Below the pieces are notes generated by a model. That model saw only the letters and a program-made list of their open reading frames with translations, was not told the DNA's origin and did no database searches. This document shows positions 7,536-18,312 of a stretch of 64,000 bases of DNA, piece after piece; within the stretch, counting starts at the first letter, position 1, and every line of letters starts with the position of its first letter. Source of the DNA: Enterobacter asburiae (lineage in GTDB: Bacteria > Pseudomonadota > Gammaproteobacteria > Enterobacterales > Enterobacteriaceae); NCBI GenBank assembly GCA_011754535.1, contig JAAQVN010000001.1, forward strand, positions 1,488,001 through 1,552,000, written 5' to 3'. The translations under genes were made by a program, and so were the position numbers.

Positions 7536-8819
7536 TTACTGCTTCGGCTCAGCGACCACGTTACTGCCCAGACCGCGGTTGTTGTATTCCCACATGCGGT
7601 TGAAGTTCGCGTCGTTCAGGTTGCGCTGCACGTTCCCTTTATCATCCATCGTACCGGTATTGTCGGAGAACGGACGTTTGGAGACAGCGGCATCAGCCCA
7701 CGGCTTCGCCACGTTAAAGCCTTCGTTGATCACGCTGTCGCGGATAACGACCTGGCCGTTAGTGGCAGAGTCCACGTCCAGAGAGCGGCCCAGCTGCGCC
7801 ACGCCGTCACCGGCCGCGTTGAAGCGGCTGTTCACGGCCAGGAAGCCGTAGAACAGGTTAGACTGAGTTGCTGGCGCAAACACGTAGCCTTCCTGCTGGG
7901 TACGGGAATTCACCACGCGGAAATCGGTGTTATCAAACACTACCGCGCCGCGACCGGACACCAGATCCACGTCACCTTCAACGTAGCTGTTGGTCACCAG
8001 CGTACGGGTCAGGCGGTTATTCTGCAGGGTGTTCTGCACGCCGCTGTTGGTCACGAAGAAGGTGTTCTGACGACCCAGAATGTTGACGTTGTTAATCTGC
8101 ACCTTATCGCCATCGCTACGCAGCGCAACGGCCTGGTGGTTACCGGCATCTACGCTGTCGCCCAGGGTATTCTGGATGGTCAGGTTCTGCAGCTGCAGGC
8201 CGTTATTTTGAGACCAGAATACCGCCGAGCACATCACGCCAACGGTGGCGGAACGCTTGCTCTGGCAGTTATCAAACATATACCACGCCGGTTTGCCCGG
8301 CATATATTTGCCGGCCGGGTTCACCAGGTGACGCCAGGTGTTGTTGTCAATTTCGGAATCAATCGCCAGGCCAATTTTTACGTCGAGCGCTTTTTCGCCC
8401 AGACCGTAAATCGTAATGCTGCCCGGGGCCGCCGGAACATACACGGTGCCTTCATATTCACCCGGCAGGATCGCGATGTACTGGCGAGACGCGCTGTGTT
8501 TAGTAATGGCCGCGTCAACCGCAGCCTGAATGGAGGTGTGCGTAACGCCCTGCGCACCCGCCGGGCCAACCACGAAGTCAGGCTGTTTTGGCAGGTTAAT
8601 TGAAGACGGTGTCCACGGCGCGGCGTTAGGATCCATTGCCGAGAAGTAGTGGGCACGGTCGAAGTTCTTCGCTTCATCTGCGGACAAAATCGGGCGGGAA
8701 GCGGTACCGGGCGCTACCTGCTCAGAAGGTCGCTGATCCGGTGGTGTTGAACTGCATGCGGATAATGTCACGCCAAAGGCGAGCGCTAACGCCAGACGGG
8801 AAATCCTGGAAATGTTCAA
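7536..8819 (-). CDS. ybhC: Outer-membrane lipoprotein of the pectinesterase family
   Basis: A 427-residue protein with a lipoprotein signal (basic start, hydrophobic run, lipobox LSAC at about residues 19-22). A right-handed beta-helix domain of the carbohydrate esterase 8 (pectin methylesterase) family follows. E. coli YbhC has this fold but acts as a thioesterase rather than a pectinesterase, so the physiological substrate is uncertain. The family blocks are visible (QAAVDAAI, GEYEGTVYVP, NSYVEGDVDLVSGRGAVVFDN, TQQEGYVFAP). It is transcribed away from the lambda attB site and hut cluster and ends at a shared terminator. Confidence 0.92.
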   Translation of the reverse strand: MNISRISRLALALAFGVTLSACSSTPPDQRPSEQVAPGTASRPILSADEAKNFDRAHYFSAMDPNAAPWTPSSINLPKQPDFVVGPAGAQGVTHTSIQAAVDAAITKHSASRQYIAILPGEYEGTVYVPAAPGSITIYGLGEKALDVKIGLAIDSEIDNNTWRHLVNPAGKYMPGKPAWYMFDNCQSKRSATVGVMCSAVFWSQNNGLQLQNLTIQNTLGDSVDAGNHQAVALRSDGDKVQINNVNILGRQNTFFVTNSGVQNTLQNNRLTRTLVTNSYVEGDVDLVSGRGAVVFDNTDFRVVNSRTQQEGYVFAPATQSNLFYGFLAVNSRFNAAGDGVAQLGRSLDVDSATNGQVVIRDSVINEGFNVAKPWADAAVSKRPFSDNTGTMDDKGNVQRNLNDANFNRMWEYNNRGLGSNVVAEPKQ

Positions 8820-8868
8820 GGTGAAGCTCCTGGGTATGCAAGTCTTTACGGGATAGACGAAATAGCCT

Positions 8869-8883
8869 GCTTTTTTATACTAA
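8869..8883 (+). other. Phage lambda attB core (unoccupied)
   Basis: GCTTTTTTATACTAA is the 15-bp core of lambda attB. The flanks (CCT before; GTTGAGCGAAACGGGAAG after) also match the E. coli site as I recall it. It lies between ybhC and the hut genes, equivalent to the E. coli position between ybhC and ybhB. No integrase or prophage gene is next to it, so the site is empty. Confidence 0.85.
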
Positions 8884-8983
8884 GTTGAGCGAAACGGGAA
8901 GATAAAAAGGGTAAAAGTTGCATTTTTTGCCATGAGGTGACGGGAAAGTCATCACAAATAAATAACATTTTCCCTCAAGGCGG

Positions 8984-9024
8984 TTGACAGCAGACGATGG
9001 ATGCAAATAAATATCTATACAACC
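8984..9024 (+). promoter_or_regulatory. Probable hutI promoter with HutC-type half operator
   Basis: TTGACA at 8984-8989 stands 17-18 bases before an AT-rich -10-like ATAAATA. TCTATACAA at 9014-9022 is shared exactly with the palindrome before hutU. A shared element in front of both hut transcription units fits binding by the HutC repressor encoded here; the assignment is inference. Confidence 0.5.
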
Positions 9025-9043
9025 CATGACAAGTGGAATGCCC

Positions 9044-10264
9044 ATGCAGCTTCATCCTGACGATGTAATATGGCGAAATGCGCGACTGGCAACAATGGTT
9101 CCCGACACATCCGCGCCCTATGGCCTGAAAGAGCAGCACGCCCTGGTCGTGCGCGGTCAAACTATCCTTGCCGTGATCCCTGAATCTGACATTCCTGCCG
9201 GACACCGTCACGTCGTCGATCTTGAGGGACGTCTGGTCACGCCAGGCCTGATTGACTGCCATACCCACCTGGTGTTCGGCGGTGACCGCGCGGCGGAGTG
9301 GGAGCAGCGTCTGAACGGCGTCTCTTATCAAACCATCAGCGCCCAAGGGGGCGGGATTAACGCCACCGTGACGGCAACGCGCGGCAGTTCACCGGAAACC
9401 CTGCTGACACTGGCGCAGCAACGGCTCCAGCGTCTGATGAATGAAGGTGTGACGACCGTTGAAATCAAATCGGGATACGGACTCAACGCCGAGGCCGAAG
9501 AGAAGATGCTGCAGGTTGCCCGCCAGCTGAGCCTCAATAATCCGATCGATATCAGCGCAACGCTGCTGGCCGCACACGCCGTACCAGCGGAATACCGGCA
9601 GGATCCGGATGCGTACCTCACGCTGGTCTGTGAGCAGATCCTGCCCACGCTGTGGCAAAAAGAGTTATATGAAGCAGTAGACGTGTTTTGTGAAAACGTC
9701 GGCTTTACCCCGTCGCAAACCGAGCGCCTCTTCCAGGCCGCGACCGCGCTCGGAATCCCGGTGAAGGGACATGTTGAACAGCTGTCGAATCAGGGCGGCG
9801 CGGCGCTGGTGAGCCAATATAACGGGCTGTCGGCCGATCATATCGAATATCTCGATGACGCAGGCGTTCAGGCGATGGCGGAAAGCGGCACGGTTGCGGT
9901 ATTGCTTCCCGGCGCGTTCTATTTTCTTCAGGAGCGCCAGCGTCCGCCGGTTGAACGGCTCAGAAAACAGGGGGTCCCGATGGCCGTCGCCACCGACTAT
10001 AACCCCGGCACCAGCCCGTTTGCCAGCCTGCACCTGGCGATGAATATGGCCTGCGTCCAGTTTGGCCTCACACCGGAAGAGGCCTGGGCTGGCGTCACGC
10101 GGCATGCGGCGCAGGCGCTGGGGCGCGGTGCTACCCACGGGCAGTTGCGGGCGGGGTTTGTCGCTGATTTTATCGTCTGGGATGCTCGCTACCCGGTGGA
10201 GATGGTCTACGAGCCGGGGCGTAACCCGCTTTATCAACGCGTTTTCCGTGGGGAGGCAGTATGA
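9044..10264 (+). CDS. hutI: Imidazolonepropionase
   Basis: Third step of histidine breakdown: opens 4-imidazolone-5-propionate to N-formimino-L-glutamate, in the cytoplasm. A metal-dependent amidohydrolase of 406 residues with the metal motif DCHTHLVF near residue 73, a GYG loop (EIKSGYGLN), [19 protein letters not shown] and [13 protein letters not shown] codons at 9026, 9038 and 9044 are all in frame; 9044 best matches the usual enterobacterial N-terminus (M-x-L...WRN). The stop overlaps hutG by four bases (ATGA), so the genes are translationally coupled. Confidence 0.95.
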   Translation: MQLHPDDVIWRNARLATMVPDTSAPYGLKEQHALVVRGQTILAVIPESDIPAGHRHVVDLEGRLVTPGLIDCHTHLVFGGDRAAEWEQRLNGVSYQTISAQGGGINATVTATRGSSPETLLTLAQQRLQRLMNEGVTTVEIKSGYGLNAEAEEKMLQVARQLSLNNPIDISATLLAAHAVPAEYRQDPDAYLTLVCEQILPTLWQKELYEAVDVFCENVGFTPSQTERLFQAATALGIPVKGHVEQLSNQGGAALVSQYNGLSADHIEYLDDAGVQAMAESGTVAVLLPGAFYFLQERQRPPVERLRKQGVPMAVATDYNPGTSPFASLHLAMNMACVQFGLTPEEAWAGVTRHAAQALGRGATHGQLRAGFVADFIVWDARYPVEMVYEPGRNPLYQRVFRGEAV

Positions 10265-11199
10265 AGTTATGGCGGCCCGTAGCCGAAACCGTCTGGCAGG
10301 GGCGCGACGACAGCGCCGAGGCCAGCAATGCAACGCGCATTTTCCAGACGATACACCATCAGGCGCAGTTTACGCCGCTTTCATCCGGCATTGCGCTGAT
10401 AGGCTTTGAATGTGATGCAGGGGTTAAACGCAATCAGGGCAGGCCTGGCGCCGTACAGGCTCCTGATATCCTGCGCAAAGCGCTGGCAAATATGGCAAGC
10501 CATCAGGGGCACGAACGGCTGGCGGATATGGGCTCGGTGTACGTTGAGGGCGATGAGCTGGAAGCGGCACAGCAGGCGTTAAGCGATGCCGTCACGGCCT
10601 GCCAGCAGTCCGGGATGCGCACGCTGGTGTTTGGCGGCGGGCACGAAACCGCCTGGGCGCATGGTCGGGGGATTCTGGATGCGTTCCCTGGAGAGCGTGT
10701 GACGGTGATAAATCTGGATGCGCATCTTGACCTGCGCAAGGCCGACCGGGCGACGTCCGGTACGCCGTTTCGTCAGTTGGCTAACTACTGCGATGAACGC
10801 GGGAGCGAGTTTCGCTACGCCTGCTTTGGCGTCAGCCGCGCGGCGAACACCCAGGCACTGTGGGATGAGGCCGAACGCCTGAACGTCACGCTGGTAGAGG
10901 ATCTCCATTTCAGGCGCGAGGCCCTACCGGCGCTGGAAAAGGTGCTGGCGCAGGCCGATCGCGTCTACCTGACGATCGATCTGGACGTTCTGCCCGCAAG
11001 CGAAATGCCTGCCGTTTCCGCCCCGGCCGCGTTAGGAGTCCCGGCGCTGGATCTGCTGCCGGTTATCGAACAAATCTGCCGCAGCGGTAAGCTGCAGGCC
11101 GCCGATCTGGTAGAGTTTAACCCGCAGTACGATCGGGACGGACAGGGCGCAAAGCTCGCCGCCCGTCTGGCCTGGCAAATTGCTCACTGGTGGGCATAA
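10261..11199 (+). CDS. hutG: Formimidoylglutamase
   Basis: Hydrolyses N-formimino-L-glutamate to glutamate and formamide, completing the short hut pathway. A 312-residue ureohydrolase (arginase/agmatinase family). The binuclear manganese ligands are visible in [18 protein letters not shown] and [19 protein letters not shown]. It overlaps hutI by four bases and is followed 16 bases later by hutC. In most relatives the motif after LDVLP reads AxxxPGVSAPA; here it is [10 protein letters not shown], keeping the ligand Asp residues. Confidence 0.95.
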   Translation: MKLWRPVAETVWQGRDDSAEASNATRIFQTIHHQAQFTPLSSGIALIGFECDAGVKRNQGRPGAVQAPDILRKALANMASHQGHERLADMGSVYVEGDELEAAQQALSDAVTACQQSGMRTLVFGGGHETAWAHGRGILDAFPGERVTVINLDAHLDLRKADRATSGTPFRQLANYCDERGSEFRYACFGVSRAANTQALWDEAERLNVTLVEDLHFRREALPALEKVLAQADRVYLTIDLDVLPASEMPAVSAPAALGVPALDLLPVIEQICRSGKLQAADLVEFNPQYDRDGQGAKLAARLAWQIAHWWA

Positions 11200-11215
11200 C
11201 ACTATTTAAGGAGTC

Positions 11216-11953
11216 ATGATGTTTTCACGCTCGCCCCTGCCGCAGCCGAGCCCTCCCGCGCCTTTCTATGAAAAGGTGAAGCAGGCGATCAGCGAAAAAA
11301 TCGCAACCGGCGTCTGGCGCCCGCACGACCGCATTCCGTCGGAGGCCGAGCTGGTGGCCCAGTTCGGTTTTAGCCGGATGACCATCAACCGGGCGCTGAG
11401 AGAGCTGACCGACGAAGGGCTTCTGGTGCGCCTGCAGGGGGTTGGCACCTTCGTGGCGGAACCCAAAGGGCAATCTGCCCTGTTTGAAATCCGCAGCATC
11501 GCGGACGAAATTGCCGCGCGTAATCATCATCACCGGTGCGAAGTGCTGGTGCTGGAAGAGACCCAGGCCAGCGTCGAGCAGGCCGCAGAGCTGAACGTCA
11601 AAGAGGGCAGCCGCATCTTCCACTCCGTGATGGTGCATTTTGAAAACGACATTCCGGTGCAGATTGAAGATCGCTGCGTCAACGCAGAGCGGATACCGGA
11701 CTATCTCAACCAGGATTACACCCAAACTACGCCACATGCCTATCTCTCGCTCGTCGCTCCGCTGACGGAAGGGGAGCACATTGTGGAGGCCGTGCGCGCC
11801 ACGCCGCAGGAGTGCGAACGGCTACGCATTAAAGAGTACGATCCGTGCCTGCTGATCCGCCGTCGTACCTGGTCGTCATCGCACATCGTGTCGCATGCCC
11901 GGCTGCTCTTCCCGGGTAACCGTTACCGGCTACAGGGCCACTTTATGTCATAA
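11216..11953 (+). CDS. hutC: Histidine-utilisation repressor
   Basis: A 245-residue GntR/HutC-type regulator. The winged helix-turn-helix occupies about residues 20-85 (IPSEAELVAQFGFSRMTINRALRELTDEGLLVRLQGVGTFVAE split over this span). The C-terminal UTRA ligand domain (about 105-240) binds urocanate in known members. GGAG lies before the ATG. It is the last gene of hutIGC and likely controls this operon and hutUH through the TCTATACAA sequences at 9014 and 12030. Confidence 0.94.
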   Translation: MMFSRSPLPQPSPPAPFYEKVKQAISEKIATGVWRPHDRIPSEAELVAQFGFSRMTINRALRELTDEGLLVRLQGVGTFVAEPKGQSALFEIRSIADEIAARNHHHRCEVLVLEETQASVEQAAELNVKEGSRIFHSVMVHFENDIPVQIEDRCVNAERIPDYLNQDYTQTTPHAYLSLVAPLTEGEHIVEAVRATPQECERLRIKEYDPCLLIRRRTWSSSHIVSHARLLFPGNRYRLQGHFMS

Positions 11954-12025
11954 GTTTTATAAGCGTGATCGCTAACGCAATATAACAAAATTGTATCTTT
12001 TTTGTTAAATACGACCTTGTGTGTG

Positions 12026-12039
12026 CTTGTCTATACAAG
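12026..12039 (+). promoter_or_regulatory. HutC-type operator before hutUH
   Basis: CTTGTCTATACAAG is a palindrome with CTTGT/ACAAG arms, 42 bases before the hutU ATG. It shares TCTATACAA with the hutI promoter. GntR-family HutC proteins bind TGTAxxTACA-like palindromes, so this is the most likely repressor site. Confidence 0.65.
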
Positions 12040-12080
12040 TATATCTAAATGTATCATCTGTCCCTTATGAGGAGCACACA

Positions 12081-13769
12081 ATGTCGTCAGGTAAATACCG
12101 TCAGCAGGACGTCCGCGCCGCGCGCGGCACCACGCTTACCGCCAAAAGCTGGCTCACCGAAGCCCCGCTGCGCATGTTGATGAACAACCTCGATCCCGAG
12201 GTGGCGGAAAATCCCCACGAGCTGGTGGTCTACGGCGGCATAGGCCGCGCCGCGCGCAACTGGGAATGCTATGACGCCATTGTACAATCCCTGACCGAAC
12301 TCGAACACGACGAAACCCTGCTGGTGCAGTCCGGCAAGCCGGTTGGCGTGTTCAAAACCCATAAAAACGCGCCGCGTGTGCTGATCGCCAACTCTAACCT
12401 GGTGCCGCACTGGGCCACCTGGGAACACTTCAACGAGCTGGATGCGAAAGGGCTGGCGATGTATGGCCAGATGACCGCCGGTAGCTGGATCTACATCGGC
12501 AGCCAGGGGATTGTTCAGGGAACCTACGAAACCTTCGTGGAGGCCGGTCGCCAGCACTATAACGGCTCGCTCAAAGGCCGCTGGGTATTGACCGCGGGTC
12601 TCGGCGGCATGGGCGGCGCACAGCCGCTGGCCGCCACGCTTGCCGGCGCCTGCTCGCTGAACATTGAGTGCCAGCAGAGCCGCATTGATTTCCGTCTGCG
12701 CACCCGCTACGTCGATGAACAGGCAACCGATCTGGACGATGCGCTGGCGCGCATTAAAAAATACACCGCCGAAGGCAAAGCCGTGTCGATTGCCCTGTGC
12801 GGCAACGCGGCGGATATTCTGCCGGAGCTGGTTGCCCGCGGCGTGCGCCCGGATCTCGTCACCGACCAGACCAGCGCCCACGATCCGCTGCACGGCTACC
12901 TGCCAAAAGGGTGGGCGTGGGAAGAATACCAGCAAAAAGCGGAGACCGACCCGGAAGGCACCGTGCTTGCCGCGAAACGCTCTATGGCCGAACACGTTTC
13001 TGCCATGCTGGCCTTCAGCCAGATGGGGATTCCGACCTTTGACTACGGCAACAACATCCGCCAGATGGCGAAAGAGATGGGCGTGAATAACGCTTTCGAC
13101 TTCCCCGGCTTCGTGCCTGCCTATATTCGCCCGCTGTTCTGCCGCGGCATCGGCCCGTTCCGCTGGGTTGCCCTGTCCGGCGATCCGCAGGATATCTACA
13201 AAACTGATGCCAAAGTGAAGGAGATCGTTGCGGATGACAAACATCTGCACCACTGGCTGGACATGGCCCGCGAGCGCATCAGCTTCCAGGGCCTGCCGGC
13301 GCGCATCTGCTGGGTTGGGCTGGAGTGGCGGCAAAAGCTGGGCCTCGCCTTCAACGAAATGGTGCGCAGCGGTGAAGTCTCCGCGCCGATCGTCATTGGC
13401 CGCGACCACCTGGACTCCGGCTCCGTTGCCAGCCCGAACCGCGAAACCGAAGCCATGCGCGACGGCTCGGATGCGGTCTCCGACTGGCCGCTGCTCAACG
13501 CCCTTCTGAACACCGCCAGCGGCGCGACCTGGGTATCGCTGCACCACGGCGGCGGCGTGGGGATGGGCTTCTCCCAGCATTCCGGGATGGTCATCGTCTG
13601 TGACGGTACCGATGAAGCCGCCGCGCGTATCGCTCGCGTGCTGCACAACGACCCGGCAACCGGCGTGATGCGTCACGCGGATGCGGGTTACGAGATTGCC
13701 ATTGACTGTGCCAAAGAGCAGGGGCTGAACCTGCCGATGATCCCTGCCACACAAGGAAAGCATGAATGA
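12081..13769 (+). CDS. hutU: Urocanate hydratase
   Basis: Second step of histidine breakdown: hydrates urocanate to imidazolonepropionate using tightly bound NAD+ as electrophile. The 562-residue product fits the family length. Visible blocks are the dinucleotide region [48 protein letters not shown] (in parts) and [17 protein letters not shown] near the C-terminus. The ATG at 12081, behind GAGGAG, is chosen over an in-frame ATG at 12021 that lies in the promoter. It overlaps hutH by four bases. Confidence 0.97.
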   Translation: MSSGKYRQQDVRAARGTTLTAKSWLTEAPLRMLMNNLDPEVAENPHELVVYGGIGRAARNWECYDAIVQSLTELEHDETLLVQSGKPVGVFKTHKNAPRVLIANSNLVPHWATWEHFNELDAKGLAMYGQMTAGSWIYIGSQGIVQGTYETFVEAGRQHYNGSLKGRWVLTAGLGGMGGAQPLAATLAGACSLNIECQQSRIDFRLRTRYVDEQATDLDDALARIKKYTAEGKAVSIALCGNAADILPELVARGVRPDLVTDQTSAHDPLHGYLPKGWAWEEYQQKAETDPEGTVLAAKRSMAEHVSAMLAFSQMGIPTFDYGNNIRQMAKEMGVNNAFDFPGFVPAYIRPLFCRGIGPFRWVALSGDPQDIYKTDAKVKEIVADDKHLHHWLDMARERISFQGLPARICWVGLEWRQKLGLAFNEMVRSGEVSAPIVIGRDHLDSGSVASPNRETEAMRDGSDAVSDWPLLNALLNTASGATWVSLHHGGGVGMGFSQHSGMVIVCDGTDEAAARIARVLHNDPATGVMRHADAGYEIAIDCAKEQGLNLPMIPATQGKHE

Positions 13770-15286
13770 ACGCCTTAACACTCACTCCCGGCTCGCTGAC
13801 GCTCAAACAGCTGCGTAACGTCTGGCGTAAACCGGTCACCCTTTCGCTGGATGAAAGCGCTCACGCCGCCATTAATGACAGCGTCGCCTGCGTTGAAGCC
13901 ATCGTGGCCGAGGGGCGCACCGCCTACGGGATTAACACCGGCTTTGGCCTGCTGGCGCAGACCCGCATCGCCACGCACGATCTGGAAAACTTACAGCGTT
14001 CGCTGGTGCTGTCGCACGCGGCGGGCGTGGGTCAGCCGCTGGATGATGAGATTGTCCGCCTGATGATGGTGCTCAAAATTAACAGCCTGGCGCGCGGTTT
14101 CTCGGGCATTCGCCTGAGCGTCATCCAGGCGCTGATGGCGCTGGTGAATGCAGAGGTCTACCCGTGGATCCCGGCCAAAGGTTCCGTAGGCGCATCCGGC
14201 GACCTCGCGCCGCTGGCGCACATGTCGCTGCTGCTGCTGGGCGAAGGCAAAGCGCGTTGGCAGGGCGAGTGGCTGCCTGCGAAGGAGGCACTGAAAAAAG
14301 CCGGATTAACGCCAATTACGCTGGCGGCGAAAGAGGGGCTGGCACTGCTGAACGGCACTCAGGCATCGACGGCCTTCGCGCTGCGCGGCCTGTTTGAAGC
14401 GGAAGATCTGTTTGCCTCGGCGGTAGTGTGCGGTGCGCTGACCACCGAAGCCGTGCTGGGCTCGCGTCGCCCGTTCGATGCTCGCATCCACGAGGTGCGC
14501 GGTCAGCGCGGGCAGATTGACGCCGCCGCGATGTACCGCCACGTGCTTACCGACACCAGCGAAATTGCCGATTCACACCATAACTGCGAGAAGGTTCAGG
14601 ATCCGTATTCCCTGCGCTGCCAGCCGCAGGTGATGGGCGCGTGCCTGACGCAGCTGCGCCAGGCGGCAGAGGTGCTGCTGGTGGAGGCCAACGCGGTGTC
14701 CGATAACCCGCTGGTGTTCGCCCTGGAAAACGAGGTAGTCTCCGGAGGCAACTTCCACGCCGAGCCGGTGGCGATGGCGGCGGATAACATCGCGCTGGCG
14801 ATTGCCGAAGTCGGCGCGTTGTCCGAGCGCCGCATTGCGCTGATGATGGATAAACATATGTCCCAGCTGCCGCCGTTCCTGGTGCGTAATGGTGGGGTCA
14901 ACTCGGGATTTATGATTGCCCAGGTGACCGCAGCCGCGCTGGCAAGCGAGAACAAAGCCCTGTCGCACCCGCACAGCGTGGACAGCCTGCCGACGTCTGC
15001 AAACCAGGAAGATCACGTTTCGATGGCGCCGGCTGCCGGGCGTCGTCTGTGGGAAATGGCCTCAAACACCCGCGGCGTGCTGGCGGTGGAGTGGCTGGCG
15101 GCGTGTCAGGGTATCGATCTGCGTGATGGGCTTAAATCCAGCCCGCTGCTGGAGCAGGCGCGTCAGGAACTGCGCGAGCACGTTACGCACTACGATGATG
15201 ACCGCTTCTTTGCGCCGGATATTGATAAGGCGATGCAGCTTCTGGAAGAGGGGCGGCTGGTGGGGCTGTTGCCGCCGGTGCTGTGA
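13766..15286 (+). CDS. hutH: Histidine ammonia-lyase
   Basis: First step of histidine catabolism: non-oxidative deamination of L-histidine to urocanate. The 506 residues include the Ala-Ser-Gly triad ([15 protein letters not shown], near residue 143) that cyclises to the MIO electrophile, the GTQAST segment, and [11 protein letters not shown]. HutH and HutU are coupled by an ATGA overlap. With hutIGC upstream, the window encodes the full route from histidine to glutamate, but no histidine permease is seen beside it. Confidence 0.97.
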   Translation: MNALTLTPGSLTLKQLRNVWRKPVTLSLDESAHAAINDSVACVEAIVAEGRTAYGINTGFGLLAQTRIATHDLENLQRSLVLSHAAGVGQPLDDEIVRLMMVLKINSLARGFSGIRLSVIQALMALVNAEVYPWIPAKGSVGASGDLAPLAHMSLLLLGEGKARWQGEWLPAKEALKKAGLTPITLAAKEGLALLNGTQASTAFALRGLFEAEDLFASAVVCGALTTEAVLGSRRPFDARIHEVRGQRGQIDAAAMYRHVLTDTSEIADSHHNCEKVQDPYSLRCQPQVMGACLTQLRQAAEVLLVEANAVSDNPLVFALENEVVSGGNFHAEPVAMAADNIALAIAEVGALSERRIALMMDKHMSQLPPFLVRNGGVNSGFMIAQVTAAALASENKALSHPHSVDSLPTSANQEDHVSMAPAAGRRLWEMASNTRGVLAVEWLAACQGIDLRDGLKSSPLLEQARQELREHVTHYDDDRFFAPDIDKAMQLLEEGRLVGLLPPVL

Positions 15287-15289
15287 TTT

Positions 15290-15366
15290 TTTGCCCGGTG
15301 GCGCTGCGCTTACCGGGCCTACGCGTGCGAAATGTAGGCCGGGTAAGGCGTAGCCGCCACCCGGCT
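15290..15366. repeat. REP/BIME-type palindromic repeat after hutH
   Basis: Two inverted REP-like units (GCCCGGTGGCGCTGCGCTTA with CCGGGCC, and GGCCGGGTAAGGCGTAGCC with GCCACCCGGC) face each other in the hutH-ybhB convergent gap. Such elements can stabilise mRNA 3' ends or bind gyrase. Confidence 0.85.
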
Positions 15367-15370
15367 TCTT

Positions 15371-15847
15371 TTATGAATACATCGCCGTAATCGACGCGCT
15401 CCCCAGCGAATGGAAATGCACGTTAAACCCGACCATCGCGCCGCTCGCCTCTTCATCAACCTCAATCTTCTCCACGTCCAGCGCGTGCACCGTGAAGATA
15501 TAGCGGTGGGTTTCCCCTTTTGGCGGCGCCGCGCCGCCGTAGCCCGCTTTACCAAAATCAGTGCGGATCTGAATCGCGCCCTCAGGCAGGGCAACCAAAT
15601 CAGAGCCGGAACCCTGCGGCAGGACGCGCGTGTCGGCGGGCAGGTTCGCTACGATCCAGTGCCACCAGCCGGAGCCGGTCGGCGCGTCCGGGTCGTAGCA
15701 GGTCACGACAAAGCTTTTGGTTCCGGCTGGAACCTCGTCCCACGCCAGGTGCGGGGAGATATTATCGCCCTGATACCCCATGCCGTTGAAAACGTGGCGT
15801 TCAGGGAGTTTTTCACCGTCGCGCAGATCTTTACTGATGATTTTCAT
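15371..15847 (-). CDS. ybhB: YbhB, PEBP (Raf kinase inhibitor-like) family protein
   Basis: A 158-residue cytoplasmic protein of the phosphatidylethanolamine-binding family. It has the conserved ligand-site blocks (NISPHLAWDEVPAGTKSFVV, CYDPDAPTGSGWWHWIV, YGGAAPPKGETHRYIFTVHAL, each read in part). The function is not well defined; the E. coli homologue shows kinase-inhibitor-like properties. It lies downstream of bioA on the same strand, 48 bases after its stop, as in E. coli, and could be read through from the bioA promoter. Confidence 0.93.
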   Translation of the reverse strand: MKIISKDLRDGEKLPERHVFNGMGYQGDNISPHLAWDEVPAGTKSFVVTCYDPDAPTGSGWWHWIVANLPADTRVLPQGSGSDLVALPEGAIQIRTDFGKAGYGGAAPPKGETHRYIFTVHALDVEKIEVDEEASGAMVGFNVHFHSLGSASITAMYS

Positions 15848-15895
15848 ACGGTTTACCCTCGTTATTCACTCGTTCAGGAAGTGTAACGCATGGGG

Positions 15896-17185
15896 TTAAA
15901 TCGTGAAATGCGCGGGAATGTTAACGGCTGTTACGACCGCGTCGGTTAATTTACGTAGCTGCTCTGGCGTAATGCTATACGGCGGCATCAGGTAGATAAG
16001 CCTGCCGAAAGGCCGCACCCACACGCCCTGGTCCACGAAGAAGCGCTGCAGCGCCGCCATATTCACCGGATGGGTGGTTTCAATCACCCCGATGGCGCCC
16101 AGTACGCGCGCGTCCGCCACGAAATTCGCACCGGAGGCGGCGCTCAGTTCCGATTTCAGCTGCACTTCTATCGCCGCAACCTGCGTCTGCCACTCGCCGC
16201 TCTCCAGAATCGCAAGGCTTTCACTCGCCACGGCGCAGGCCAGCGGGTTGCCCATAAACGTCGGGCCGTGCATAAAGCAGCCCGCCTCGCCGTCGCTGAT
16301 GGTGTCGGCAACCTGGCGGGTGGTCAGCGTGGCGGAGAGCGTCATGGTGCCGCCGGTCAGCGCTTTGCCCAGACACAGAATATCCGGCGAAATGCCCGCA
16401 TGCTCGCAGGCAAACAGCTTGCCGGTGCGGCCAAAGCCGGTGGCGATCTCATCGGCAATCAGCAGAATGCCCTCGCGGTCGCACATCTTGCGAATGCGCC
16501 TCAGCCATTCCGGATGGTACATCCGCATCCCGCCTGCGCCCTGCACAATTGGCTCCAGGATCACGGCGGCAATCTCATGACGATGCGCCGCCATCAGCCG
16601 CGCGAAACCGACCATATCCATCTCGTTCCACTCGCCGTCGAAGCGGCTCTGCGGGGCAGGGGCAAACAGGTTTTCCGGCAGATACCCCTTCCACAGGCTG
16701 TGCATGGAATTGTCCGGATCGCACACCGACATCGCCCCGAAGGTATCCCCGTGATAGCCGTTGCGGAAGGTAAGGAACCGCTGGCGCGCTTCGCCCTTCG
16801 CATGCCAGTACTGCAGCGCCATTTTCATCGCCACTTCCACCGCTACCGAGCCGGAATCGGCCAGGAAGACGCACTCCAGCGATTCAGGCGTCATCGCCAC
16901 CAGGCGACGGCATAAATCCACCGCCGGCTGATGGGTAATCCCGCCAAACATCACGTGCGCCATCTGGTCAATCTGGGCTTTCATTGCCGCGTTCAGGCGC
17001 GGGTGGTTGTAGCCGTGAATGGCCGCCCACCAGGAGGACATCCCGTCAACGAGCCGCTCGCCGCTGGCAAGGTGCAGCTCGCAGCCGTGGGCCGAGGCCA
17101 CCGGATAGACGGGGAGGGGGCGGGTGGTGGAGGTGTAAGGGTGCCAGATATGCTGCTTGTCGAAGGCGAGATCGTCCTGGGTCAT
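15896..17185 (-). CDS. bioA: Adenosylmethionine-8-amino-7-oxononanoate aminotransferase
   Basis: Converts KAPA to DAPA in biotin synthesis, using S-adenosylmethionine as amino donor and pyridoxal phosphate. A class-III aminotransferase of 429 residues: [40 protein letters not shown] and the PLP lysine in [10 protein letters not shown]. The start MTQDDLAF is preferred over an in-frame ATG six codons upstream, which falls inside the BirA operator. It is divergently transcribed from bioBFCD. Confidence 0.96.
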   Translation of the reverse strand: MTQDDLAFDKQHIWHPYTSTTRPLPVYPVASAHGCELHLASGERLVDGMSSWWAAIHGYNHPRLNAAMKAQIDQMAHVMFGGITHQPAVDLCRRLVAMTPESLECVFLADSGSVAVEVAMKMALQYWHAKGEARQRFLTFRNGYHGDTFGAMSVCDPDNSMHSLWKGYLPENLFAPAPQSRFDGEWNEMDMVGFARLMAAHRHEIAAVILEPIVQGAGGMRMYHPEWLRRIRKMCDREGILLIADEIATGFGRTGKLFACEHAGISPDILCLGKALTGGTMTLSATLTTRQVADTISDGEAGCFMHGPTFMGNPLACAVASESLAILESGEWQTQVAAIEVQLKSELSAASGANFVADARVLGAIGVIETTHPVNMAALQRFFVDQGVWVRPFGRLIYLMPPYSITPEQLRKLTDAVVTAVNIPAHFTI

Positions 17186-17192
17186 AATCGAC

Positions 17193-17228
17193 TTGTAAAC
17201 CATTTTGAAAAGTTTTAGGTTTACGAGT
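17193..17228. promoter_or_regulatory. BirA biotin operator between bioA and bioB
   Basis: TTGTAAACC and GGTTTACGA arms are separated by 16 bases, matching the E. coli bioO layout (TTGTAAACC-N16-GGTTTACAA) with one change. BirA with biotinyl-AMP would block both divergent promoters. Positions are good to about one base. Confidence 0.9.
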
Positions 17229-17271
17229 ATAAACCGAACCGAAAATTAACAAAACCCTTTGGAGAAGCCCG

Positions 17272-18312
17272 ATGGCTCACCACGCACGCTGGACGATGTC
17301 GCAAGTTACTGAATTATTCAACAAACCTTTCCTTGAGCTGATGTTTGAAGCCCAACAGGTGCATCGTCAGCACTTCGATCCGCGCCATGTTCAGGTCAGC
17401 ACGCTGCTGTCGATCAAGACCGGCGCCTGTCCTGAAGACTGCAAATATTGCCCGCAGAGCGCGCGCTACAAAACCGGCCTGGAGTCCGAACGGCTGATGG
17501 AAGTGGAGCAGGTGCTCGACTCGGCGCGCAAGGCGAAAAACGCTGGCTCGACCCGCTTCTGCATGGGCGCGGCGTGGAAGAACCCGCACGACCGCGACAT
17601 GCCGTATCTGGAGCAGATGGTGAAGGGCGTGAAGGAGATGGGCCTCGAAGCCTGTATGACGCTTGGCACGCTGAACGAGGAGCAGGCGCAGCGCCTCTCG
17701 GCGGCGGGGCTCGATTACTACAACCACAACCTCGATACCTCCCCGGAGTTTTACGGCAACATCATCACCACGCGCACCTACCAGGAGCGCCTGGACACGC
17801 TGGACAAAGTGCGTGGAGCGGGGATCAAGGTCTGCTCCGGTGGTATTGTCGGCTTAGGCGAAACGGTGAAAGACCGCGCGGGCCTGCTGCTGCAGCTGGC
17901 GAACCTGCCCACCCCGCCGGAAAGCGTGCCGATCAACATGCTGGTGAAGGTCAAAGGCACGCCGCTGGCGGATAATGACGACGTGGATGCGTTTGATTTT
18001 ATTCGCACCATCGCGGTGGCGCGCATCATGATGCCAACCTCTTACGTCCGCCTTTCTGCGGGCCGCGAGCAGATGAACGAGCAAACCCAGGCGATGTGCT
18101 TTATGGCCGGGGCCAACTCCATCTTCTACGGCTGCAAGCTGCTGACCACGCCGAACCCGGAAGAGGACAAAGATGTTCAGCTGTTCCGCAAGCTTGGGCT
18201 GAACCCGCACCAGACCGAGGTGCTGACGGGCGATAACGAGCAACAGCAGCAGCTGGAGCAGCAGATTTTCAACGCCGACACCGACCAGTTCTACAACGCG
18301 GCAGCCGTATGA
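17272..18312 (+). CDS. bioB: Biotin synthase
   Basis: A radical SAM enzyme that inserts sulphur into dethiobiotin to make biotin, the last step of the pathway. 346 residues. The radical-SAM cluster motif is Cys53, Cys57 and Cys60 ([12 protein letters not shown]). Later blocks include [21 protein letters not shown] and the Arg in SAGREQM. GGAG precedes the ATG. First gene of the bioBFCD operon; bioF overlaps its stop by four bases. Confidence 0.97.
   Translation: MAHHARWTMSQVTELFNKPFLELMFEAQQVHRQHFDPRHVQVSTLLSIKTGACPEDCKYCPQSARYKTGLESERLMEVEQVLDSARKAKNAGSTRFCMGAAWKNPHDRDMPYLEQMVKGVKEMGLEACMTLGTLNEEQAQRLSAAGLDYYNHNLDTSPEFYGNIITTRTYQERLDTLDKVRGAGIKVCSGGIVGLGETVKDRAGLLLQLANLPTPPESVPINMLVKVKGTPLADNDDVDAFDFIRTIAVARIMMPTSYVRLSAGREQMNEQTQAMCFMAGANSIFYGCKLLTTPNPEEDKDVQLFRKLGLNPHQTEVLTGDNEQQQQLEQQIFNADTDQFYNAAAV

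Noticed and set aside
8869..9043. A prophage at the lambda attB
   Set aside because: Only ~160 bases lie between ybhC and hutI; no integrase, excisionase or split att halves are seen.
12087..13781. 564-codon open frame on the - strand opposite hutU
   Set aside because: It is an antisense shadow of a GC-rich gene: no ribosome site, no recognisable domain, and hutU is certain.
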